From positions 3,089,001 through 3,153,000 of the forward strand of contig NZ_CP050308.1 of assembly GCF_014189535.1 (NCBI RefSeq): DNA of 64,000 bases, given 5' to 3'. Made by a program: the position numbers and the translations under genes. The DNA comes from Rhizobium lusitanum (GTDB lineage: Bacteria; Pseudomonadota; Alphaproteobacteria; Rhizobiales; Rhizobiaceae). The notes under the pieces were generated by a model, which was not told where the DNA came from, did not search any database, and saw only the letters and a program-made list of their open reading frames with translations. Numbering within the stretch: the stretch's first letter is position 1; each line of letters opens with the position of its first letter. Positions 18,151 through 25,128 of this stretch are shown here, piece after piece.

Positions 18151-19746
18151 ATGGATCGCTTCGACTACATCATTATCGGCGCCGGCAGTGCCGGCTGCGT
18201 GCTTGCCAACCGGCTATCGGCGGACCGCAACAACAGGGTGCTGCTGCTGGAGGCGGGGGGTAGTGACAATTACCACTGGATCCATATCCCGGTCGGCTAT
18301 CTCTATTGCATCAACAATCCCCGCACCGACTGGTGTTTTACCACCACGCCGGAAGCGGGGTTGAACGGGCGTGCGCTGAACTATCCGCGCGGCAAGGTGC
18401 TCGGCGGCTGTTCCTCGATCAACGGCATGATCTACACGCGCGGCCAGGCACGCGACTACGATCTCTGGCGGCAGCTCGGTTGCGCCGGCTGGGGCTGGGA
18501 CGAGGTACTGCCCTATTTCGTGAAGTCCGAGGATCACTACAGGGGCAAAGACGAGATGCATGGCGCCGGCGGCGAATGGCGGGTCGAGAAGGCTCGCGTG
18601 CGCTGGGCCGTGCTCGACGCCTTCAAGGCTGCCGCGCGGGAGGCCGGCATTCCCGAGACGGCGGATTTCAATCGCGGCGATAATGAAGGCTCCGGCTATT
18701 TCGACGTCAACCAGCGTTCCGGTATCCGCTGGAACACGGCCAAGGCCTTTCTGCGCCCGGTGCTGAAACAGGACAATCTCACCGTCCTCACCAAGGCGCA
18801 GGTTCGCCGCCTGCTGATCGAAGGCGACGCCGTCACCGGCGTCGAATTCCAGCATGACGGGGTGGCGAAGCGCGCCTATGCGACCAAGGAGACGGTCTTG
18901 TCGGCCGGCTCCATCGGCTCGCCGCAGATCCTCGAGCTCTCCGGCATCGGCCGTGGCGAGGTATTGAGCGAGGCGGGTATCGAGGTGGTGCGCGAGGTCA
19001 AGGCAGTCGGCGAAAACCTGCAGGATCACCTGCAACTGCGCATGGCCTACAAGGTAACGGGCGTACCGACCTTGAACGAGAAGGCGACGTCGATGTTCGG
19101 CAAGGCGGCGATCGGCCTCGAATATCTCGTTCGTCGCTCCGGGCCGATGGCGATGGCGCCGAGCCAGCTCGGCATCTTCACCCGCTCCGGTCCCGACAAG
19201 GAAACGCCGGACCTCCAATATCATGTGCAGCCGGTCTCGCTCGACAAGTTCGGCGATCCCGTCCACCCCTTTCCGGCGATCACCGCCAGCGTTTGCAATC
19301 TCAGGCCGGAGAGCCGTGGCTCGGTGCACATCCGGAGCCCGGATTTCGCCATGCAGCCGGCGATCAGCCCGAATTATCTCTCGGCATCGCGCGACCGTGA
19401 AATCGCCGTCCGCTCCATCCGCCTGACGCGGCGGATCGTGGCGCAGCCGTCTTTCGCCAGGTTCCGACCGGAAGAGTTCAAGCCCGGCCCTTCCTACCAG
19501 ACCGATGCCGATCTCGATCGCGCCGCTGGCGATATCGGCACGACGATCTTTCATCCGGTCGGTACCTGCCGCATGGGCAGCGATCCGCAAAGCGTGGTCG
19601 ATCCGCGCTTGCGGTTCCGGGCGTTGGCAAGGCTCAGGATCGCCGACGCCTCGGTGATGCCATCGATCACCTCGGGCAATACCAACTCGCCGACCATCAT
19701 GATTGCAGAGAAAGCCGCCGAGATGATCCTTGCCGACAACCGTTGA
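18151..19746 (+). CDS. GMC-family FAD-dependent alcohol dehydrogenase
   Basis: This 531-residue glucose-methanol-choline oxidoreductase would oxidise an alcohol to an aldehyde. The FAD-binding site is DYIIIGAGSAGCVLANRLS at the N-terminus, GMC signature 1 is GKVLGGCSSINGMIYTRGQ (near residue 85), and the C-terminal catalytic His is in FHPVGTCRMG. It looks like the choline-dehydrogenase-type group often annotated betA, but no betaine genes are nearby. Its place between a Liv-type importer and two 3-hydroxyisobutyrate-pathway enzymes suggests a branched short-chain alcohol or hydroxy acid as substrate; this is inference. Confidence 0.9.
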   Translation: MDRFDYIIIGAGSAGCVLANRLSADRNNRVLLLEAGGSDNYHWIHIPVGYLYCINNPRTDWCFTTTPEAGLNGRALNYPRGKVLGGCSSINGMIYTRGQARDYDLWRQLGCAGWGWDEVLPYFVKSEDHYRGKDEMHGAGGEWRVEKARVRWAVLDAFKAAAREAGIPETADFNRGDNEGSGYFDVNQRSGIRWNTAKAFLRPVLKQDNLTVLTKAQVRRLLIEGDAVTGVEFQHDGVAKRAYATKETVLSAGSIGSPQILELSGIGRGEVLSEAGIEVVREVKAVGENLQDHLQLRMAYKVTGVPTLNEKATSMFGKAAIGLEYLVRRSGPMAMAPSQLGIFTRSGPDKETPDLQYHVQPVSLDKFGDPVHPFPAITASVCNLRPESRGSVHIRSPDFAMQPAISPNYLSASRDREIAVRSIRLTRRIVAQPSFARFRPEEFKPGPSYQTDADLDRAAGDIGTTIFHPVGTCRMGSDPQSVVDPRLRFRALARLRIADASVMPSITSGNTNSPTIMIAEKAAEMILADNR

Positions 19747-19786
19747 GCGCCTATTGATTGTATAGGCAAGGATATGGAGTTTTCGA

Positions 19787-20845
19787 ATGAGCAGCATAGA
19801 CGAAGTCATCATCGAACGTCGGGGATCGGCCGGTCTCATCCGCCTCAACCGGCCGCAGGCGCTGAACAGCCTGACATTGCCGATGATCCGGGCAATCGCG
19901 TCGGCGCTGGATGATTTCGCAACCGACCCTTCCGTCGCCAGCGTCATCATCAAGGGGGAGGGCGAGCGGGCTTTCTGCGCGGGCGGCGATATTCGCCTGT
20001 TGCACCAGAGCGGCAAGGAAAAATCGGATGGTGCGGAGACATTCTGGCGCGAGGAGTTCCATCTCAACCATGCCATTGCTCATTATCCCAAGCCCTATGT
20101 GGCGCTGATGGATGGCATCACCATGGGCGGCGGCGTCGGTCTCTCGGCACATGGTAGCCACCGTGTCGTCACCGAGCGCACCCGGCTCGCCATGCCGGAA
20201 ACCGGTATCGGCTATTTCCCCGACGTCGGCGCCACATGGCTACTGTCGCACATGCCCGGCGAAACCGGCACCTGGATGGGCCTGACCGGTCTCGTCTTCA
20301 ACGCCGCCGACGCCATCCATGCGGAGTTGGCCGATCATTCCATTGCCTCTTCGGACTTATCCGTCCTCATCGAGACGATCGCTGCGCTGCCTTCCGCCGC
20401 ATTGCCGACCGATGTGCACAGGGCAATTGCGGGCCTGGCGATCGATGCTGGCGAAAGCCGCCTTGCCGCCAACCGTGATGCAATCGACCGGGCCTTCGCC
20501 CATGACACCGTCGAGGACATTCTGCGGGCGCTAGCGCAAGAGCCCGGCGATTTCGCCGCTGAGACCGCTGAGGTGATCGCCACCCGCTCGCCGACCAGTC
20601 TGAAACTGACCCTGCGATTGCTGCGCGCCGGGCAGACGAGCGCAAGCCTTGCCGAATGCCTCAACCGCGAACTCGGCGCCTGCCTCGGCATATTGCATAA
20701 TCCGGATTTCTACGAAGGCGTGCGCGCCGCCGTCATCGACAAGGACCGCAATCCGAAATGGTCGCCGGCTAGCCTTGCCGATGTCGAAGACACCGCTATT
20801 GAACGCTTCTTCGTGCCGGCGCAACCGCCGCTTTTCGCGACGTAA
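19787..20845 (+). CDS. 3-hydroxyisobutyryl-CoA hydrolase family protein (crotonase fold)
   Basis: A 352-residue crotonase-superfamily enzyme. The length and motifs fit 3-hydroxyisobutyryl-CoA hydrolase: FCAGGDIRLL, GITMGGGVGLS, and MPETGIGYFPDVGATWLL with the Glu and Asp that HIBCH enzymes use for thioester hydrolysis. It releases 3-hydroxyisobutyrate from its CoA ester in valine breakdown. Start ATG 19787 follows GGAG. The next gene encodes the dehydrogenase for the product, which strongly supports the assignment over a simple enoyl-CoA hydratase (about 260 residues). Confidence 0.88.
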   Translation: MSSIDEVIIERRGSAGLIRLNRPQALNSLTLPMIRAIASALDDFATDPSVASVIIKGEGERAFCAGGDIRLLHQSGKEKSDGAETFWREEFHLNHAIAHYPKPYVALMDGITMGGGVGLSAHGSHRVVTERTRLAMPETGIGYFPDVGATWLLSHMPGETGTWMGLTGLVFNAADAIHAELADHSIASSDLSVLIETIAALPSAALPTDVHRAIAGLAIDAGESRLAANRDAIDRAFAHDTVEDILRALAQEPGDFAAETAEVIATRSPTSLKLTLRLLRAGQTSASLAECLNRELGACLGILHNPDFYEGVRAAVIDKDRNPKWSPASLADVEDTAIERFFVPAQPPLFAT

Positions 20846-20867
20846 GAGAGAATGGGAGGAGAGCATC

Positions 20868-21749
20868 ATGACACGGATCGCATTCATCGGCCTCGGCAAT
20901 ATGGGTGGCCCCATGGCCGCCAATCTGGTCAAGGCCGGCCACACCGTCATCGGCTTCGACCTCTCGCATGACATGTTGAAGGCGGCGGAGGCGACGGGCG
21001 TCAAGGCGGCAAATGTGCTGACGGAAGCCTTGGCGGAAGCCGAAGTGGTCGTGACCATGTTGCCGAAGGGCCAGCATGTCCTCACCGTCTGGACCGATAT
21101 CCTGCGCTCCGTGCCGAAAGGGACGCTGCTGATCGACAGTTCCACCATCGATGTCGATAGCGCCCGGACGGCTCACGTCATGGCAGGCCAGGTCGGTTGC
21201 CTGTCGCTTGACGCGCCGGTCTCGGGCGGTACGGGCGGGGCTGCTGCGGGGACGCTGACCTTCATGGCTGGTGGTTCGTCGGAGAGCTTTGCGGTTGCCA
21301 AGCCGCTTCTGGAGGTCATGGGAAAGAAAATCGTCCATTGCGGCGAGGCGGGGGCCGGGCAGGCGGCGAAGATCTGTAACAACATGATCCTCGGCATCTC
21401 GATGATCGGCGTCTGCGAGGCCTTTGTGCTCGGCGAAAAGCTCGGGCTTTCGCATCAGGCGCTGTTCGATGTGGCCTCGACATCTTCCGGCCAATGCTGG
21501 TCGATCAACACCTATTGCCCGGTGCCGGGTCCGGTGCCGACGTCGCCCGCCAACAACGACTACAAGCCGGGCTTTGCGGCAGCGCTGATGCTGAAGGATT
21601 TGCGGCTGGCGCAGGAAGCGGCCCTGTCGAGCGGCGCATCGACACCGCTCGGAGCCGAGGCGGCGCAACTCTTCGCGCTGTTCGAAAAACAGGGCAATGG
21701 TGGCCGTGACTTCTCGGCGATCATCGAGATGTTCCGAGAGTTAAACTGA
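20868..21749 (+). CDS. mmsB: 3-hydroxyisobutyrate dehydrogenase
   Basis: This 293-residue NAD-dependent beta-hydroxyacid dehydrogenase oxidises 3-hydroxyisobutyrate to methylmalonate semialdehyde. The N-terminal Rossmann motif is FIGLGNMGGPMAANL, the substrate loop DAPVSGGTGGAAAGTLTFMAGG, and the catalytic Lys lies in GAGQAAKICNNM. The C-terminal SSGQCWSINTYCPVPGPVPTSPANNDYKPGF is typical of MmsB rather than of tartronate semialdehyde reductases. The start at 20868 has GGGAGGAGAGC before it. It is the last gene of the operon. No semialdehyde dehydrogenase (mmsA) is present here. Confidence 0.92.
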   Translation: MTRIAFIGLGNMGGPMAANLVKAGHTVIGFDLSHDMLKAAEATGVKAANVLTEALAEAEVVVTMLPKGQHVLTVWTDILRSVPKGTLLIDSSTIDVDSARTAHVMAGQVGCLSLDAPVSGGTGGAAAGTLTFMAGGSSESFAVAKPLLEVMGKKIVHCGEAGAGQAAKICNNMILGISMIGVCEAFVLGEKLGLSHQALFDVASTSSGQCWSINTYCPVPGPVPTSPANNDYKPGFAAALMLKDLRLAQEAALSSGASTPLGAEAAQLFALFEKQGNGGRDFSAIIEMFRELN

Positions 21750-21764
21750 CCTTGGAGCGGTGAC

Positions 21765-21813
21765 GCAATTGCGGACGGAAAACCGCTACACACTTTTCCT
21801 GCAATTGCTTTAG
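21765..21813. repeat. Nested palindromic intergenic element, likely bidirectional terminator
   Basis: The outer arms are GCAATTGC (21765-21772) and GCAATTGC (21801-21808). Inside lies GGAAAA...TTTTCC in nested form. It fills the gap between the convergent mmsB and helicase genes and touches the helicase stop codon. I recognise this layout as a sequence commonly found between rhizobial genes; a copy search would confirm it. Confidence 0.55.
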
Positions 21814-23879
21814 CGCCACATGCCGCGCATCCGTGCCCCGACATCGACGCGCACCTGCCGCGCCTGGATCGCAGCGGGGCTGTCTGACCGTGCCTGCGGC
21901 CACCCGCAGACCTCGAAGAATTGCAAGAGTGTCACCGGAATGAAGCGGGTGCGCGAGGCAAAGACATGCCGGTCGCCCTGTGCATGCTGGCCGTGGGTGA
22001 AGAAGCGTTGCGGGATGACCAGATCAAGACCGTCCTTGGCGCGGGTCATGGCGACATAAAGCAGCCGCCGCTCTTCCTCGATTTCGGCGGATGATCCCAC
22101 AGCGAGGTCGGCCGGGATGCAGCCGTCTACGGCATTGAGGAGGAAGACCTTCGTCCATTCCTGGCCCTTGGCGGAATGGATGGTCGAGAGGATGAGATAG
22201 TCTTCGTCGAGCAGCGGCACGCCGGCCTGGTCGCTGGTGGCATCCGGCGGATCGAGCGTCAGTTCGGTGAGGAAGCGCTCGCGCGAGCCGTAGCCGCCGG
22301 CGATCTGCTCGAGCTGGATCAGGTCGGCCTGCCGCGTCGAGGCATCCTCATGCGCCCGCTCCAGATGCGGCTCGTACCATTGGCGTACGAGACCGATTTC
22401 CGCCGGCCATCCGGCCTTGCCACTCTTCAGCTCCTGCATGGTCGCAACGAAGTTCGTCCAGTCCTCGCCCGAGCGCGGCGGTGGCGGAAACTCGGCAAGG
22501 GCGGCGATCGGGCTGGGTTCCTCGCCGATATGGTCGAGCACGCGCTGCGCGGTCGAGGGGCCGACACCGGGAAGGAGCTGCATCAGCCGGAAGCCGGCGA
22601 CGCGGTCGCGCGGGTTCTGGGCAAAACGAAGGGCGGCCAGCATATCCTTGACATGGGCGCTGTCGAGAAACTTCAGCCCGCCGAATTTGACGAAGGGGAT
22701 GTTGCGGCGGGTCAGCTCGATTTCCAGAGGTCCGCTATGACTTGAGGTGCGGAACAGCACGGCTTGTTGTTTTAGCTTCGCGCCGCTCTCGCGGTTTTCC
22801 AGCACCTGGTCGGCGACAAAACGCGCCTGATCGGCCTCGTCGCGCACCGTCACCAGCCGTGGGCGCTCGGCGCTCTGCCGCTCCGTGCGCAGGTTCTTGG
22901 TGAAACGCTCTGAGGCAAGGTCGATCACCGCATTGGCGGCGGCAAGGATCGGCTGCGTCGAGCGGTAATTGCGGTCGAGCGTGACGATATTGGCGGCGGG
23001 CGTGAAGGCAGTGGGGAAGTCGAGAATGTTGCGCACCGTCGCGGCGCGGAAGGAATAGATCGACTGCGCATCGTCGCCGACCACCGTCAGCCCCTGGCCA
23101 TCGGGCTTCAGCGCCAGGAGGATCGACGATTGCAGCCGGTTGGTATCCTGATATTCATCGACCAGAACATGGTCGAAGCGGCCACCGATATCCTCCGCGA
23201 TCAACGGTTCGTGCAGCATATGCGCCCAGTAGAGCAGCAGGTCGTCGTAATCGAGAACGTTCTGCACCTGCTTGGCCTCGACATAGGCGGCGAAGAGATC
23301 GCGCAGCTGCTTGTCCCAGCTGGCGCACCAGGGGAAGAAATCGCGCAGCATCTCTTCCAGCGGCGCTTCCGAATTGACGGCGCGGGAATAGATGGCAAGG
23401 CAGGTTCCCTTGGTCGGGAAGCGGCTTTCCAGCTTGGAGAAGCCGAGATCGTGCCGAATGAGGTTCATCAGGTCGGCGCTGTCCTCGCGATCGTGGATCG
23501 TGAAGGCCGGGTCGAGGCCGATCTGCTCTGCGTAGTCCCTGAGAAGCCGCGCGCCGATGCCGTGGAAGGTGCCGGTCCAGGCGAGCGCGTCAGCCATGAC
23601 GCCGGCATTGGCGCCCAGCACCTCGCGGCAGATGCGCTCGACGCGGCGGCCCATCTCGGCAGCAGCCCGGCGGGAAAAGGTCATCAGCAGGATGCGGCGG
23701 GGATCGGCACCCTTGACGATCAGGTGCGCGACGCGGTGGGCGAGCGTATTGGTCTTGCCGGAGCCGGCGCCGGCAATCACCAGCAGCGGCCCGGCAATAT
23801 GGCTGCCTTCGACGGTCGTGCCGTGCTCCACTGCAAGCCGTTGCTCCGGGTTCAGCTTTTCCAGATATGCGGCGCTCAT
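21810..23879 (-). CDS. UvrD/Rep-type ATP-dependent DNA helicase
   Basis: This 689-residue superfamily 1A helicase unwinds DNA 3'-5' during repair or replication restart. The Walker A is VIAGAGSGKTNTLAHRVA near residue 32, motif II is LVDEYQDTNRLQ, motif III GDDAQSIYSFRAA, motif IV region LDRNYRSTQPIL, and motif V/VI segments include LSTIHSAKGQEW and LLYVAMTRAKDGL. It is somewhat shorter than housekeeping UvrD/PcrA, so it may be the second UvrD-like helicase common in rhizobia. A LexA box lies 80 bases upstream of ATG 23879, pointing to SOS control. Confidence 0.93.
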   Translation of the reverse strand: MSAAYLEKLNPEQRLAVEHGTTVEGSHIAGPLLVIAGAGSGKTNTLAHRVAHLIVKGADPRRILLMTFSRRAAAEMGRRVERICREVLGANAGVMADALAWTGTFHGIGARLLRDYAEQIGLDPAFTIHDREDSADLMNLIRHDLGFSKLESRFPTKGTCLAIYSRAVNSEAPLEEMLRDFFPWCASWDKQLRDLFAAYVEAKQVQNVLDYDDLLLYWAHMLHEPLIAEDIGGRFDHVLVDEYQDTNRLQSSILLALKPDGQGLTVVGDDAQSIYSFRAATVRNILDFPTAFTPAANIVTLDRNYRSTQPILAAANAVIDLASERFTKNLRTERQSAERPRLVTVRDEADQARFVADQVLENRESGAKLKQQAVLFRTSSHSGPLEIELTRRNIPFVKFGGLKFLDSAHVKDMLAALRFAQNPRDRVAGFRLMQLLPGVGPSTAQRVLDHIGEEPSPIAALAEFPPPPRSGEDWTNFVATMQELKSGKAGWPAEIGLVRQWYEPHLERAHEDASTRQADLIQLEQIAGGYGSRERFLTELTLDPPDATSDQAGVPLLDEDYLILSTIHSAKGQEWTKVFLLNAVDGCIPADLAVGSSAEIEEERRLLYVAMTRAKDGLDLVIPQRFFTHGQHAQGDRHVFASRTRFIPVTLLQFFEVCGWPQARSDSPAAIQARQVRVDVGARMRGMWR

Positions 23880-23958
23880 GGGCTCTCCTGAAGGCTTCGC
23901 ACGGCAGGCGTACGAATGCGGAATCGGTAGCGAATCATGGTCGCAATAATATCCGAAT

Positions 23959-23973
23959 GTTCGACGAATGTTC
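23959..23973. promoter_or_regulatory. LexA (SOS) box, GTTC-N7-GTTC
   Basis: GTTC at 23959-23962, seven bases, GTTC at 23970-23973; on the helicase strand it reads GAAC-N7-GAAC. This direct repeat is the established alphaproteobacterial LexA site. It is 80 bases before the helicase start codon, a natural operator position. Confidence 0.75.
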
Positions 23974-24149
23974 CAAATTGATGAAGACTGTCAAGATCGG
24001 CCGAATCTGCACAGGGATGTGATCTTGCCTGTGTGAATCCCGCGTAGATTTAATGAACTCCGCCTCGAAAACGGCTTTTGGAGTACTTACCTACTAATAT
24101 GACGCAAGATTTTGGGGTTTTGGAATGCGCTGAATGAGGGCTCCCGAGC

Positions 24150-25022
24150 ATGAACGAAACGTTCGCCACTGGACTGCGTCTGCCTGAAGGGCCGGTGGCC
24201 CTGCCCGACGGGCGTGTCGCACTTGTGGAGATGGACGATAGCCGCCGCAGCCTGACGGTGATCGAGGCAGGCGTCGCGCGTCGCGAGATCTACCGGCTCG
24301 GTGGCCGACCGACCGGGCTGGCGATCGATGGCGATGACTGTTTCTGGGTGGCTGGCGGCCCGGAAAACTCCCTTGTCCGGCTCTCTTTCCAAGGCCGCAC
24401 GCTACAGGTTATCGAAGGCGGCGCTGACGGTCCGTTTCTTCATCCAAACGATCTTGCTTTCGGTCCCGACGGTCTGCTCTACATGATCGATTCCGGCATC
24501 CGTATCACCGAACTGCTCGAAGGGGGCCAGGTCCATTCCGATTTCTTCCGGGCTGCGTATAATGGTCGCGTCTACCAGATCGATCCGGCGGACGGTCGGG
24601 TCTTGCGGGTGCTTGCGGCCGGCTTGCTCTATGCCAACGGCGTAGCGTTCGGTCCGGATGGATTGCTCTATTACAGCGAGACATTGACCGGAAAAATCCA
24701 TCGGCAAATCGTCGGAGGACGACCGGAATTATTCGCGCAGGTGATGCCGGTGCCCGCCGTCGATGCCTTCCGTGGGCCGGCCGGCATGGCCTTCGACCGC
24801 AGCGGCGTGCTCTATTGCGCAATCTACGGGCATGGCGAGATTTGCATGGTCGATCCCGCGGGCAAGGTCGCCGGCCATATCCGCACCGACGGCACGCGGC
24901 CGAGCAAAATCGCGTTTACCCCGGACGGCAAATATATGCTCGTTAGCGAGCATGAAAATGGTGCTTTGGAGAAAATAACGGCGCCGCGTCCCGGGCTGCC
25001 GTTGCATATGCCGTCTATCTAG
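24150..25022 (+). CDS. SMP-30/gluconolactonase family protein
   Basis: This 290-residue six-bladed beta-propeller protein of the SMP-30/LRE family normally hydrolyses sugar or other lactones using a bound metal ion. Family marks are FATGLRLPEGPVALPDG at the start, FLHPNDLAFGPDGLLYMIDSG (Asn-Asp metal region), LLYANGVAFGPDGLLYYSET, and GPAGMAFDRSGVLYCAIYG. There is no signal peptide, so it should be cytoplasmic. It stands alone, with no sugar-pathway neighbour to fix the substrate. Start ATG 24150 follows a weak GAGGG. Confidence 0.82.
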   Translation: MNETFATGLRLPEGPVALPDGRVALVEMDDSRRSLTVIEAGVARREIYRLGGRPTGLAIDGDDCFWVAGGPENSLVRLSFQGRTLQVIEGGADGPFLHPNDLAFGPDGLLYMIDSGIRITELLEGGQVHSDFFRAAYNGRVYQIDPADGRVLRVLAAGLLYANGVAFGPDGLLYYSETLTGKIHRQIVGGRPELFAQVMPVPAVDAFRGPAGMAFDRSGVLYCAIYGHGEICMVDPAGKVAGHIRTDGTRPSKIAFTPDGKYMLVSEHENGALEKITAPRPGLPLHMPSI

Positions 25023-25085
25023 CGGTTTTCCGTCCAGAATTGCCGAGAACCTAAATCTTGGGCCGTTCCAGCCTCAAGGCTGATT

Positions 25086-25112
25086 GGACATGCCCGGAAA
25101 CCGGGCATGTCC
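25086..25112. terminator. Perfect 12-pair hairpin between convergent genes
   Basis: GGACATGCCCGG, loop AAA, CCGGGCATGTCC. It sits between the convergent SMP-30 gene and secDF. It lacks a clear T-run on either strand, so it may slow polymerase or protect 3' ends rather than act as a textbook terminator. Confidence 0.55.
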
Positions 25113-25128
25113 TCATTGATTCCGCTGC

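Noticed and set aside
18214..20076. 620-codon minus-strand frame opposite the GMC and HIBCH genes
   Set aside because: It is the antisense of two clear enzyme genes; high GC at third positions keeps the frame open.
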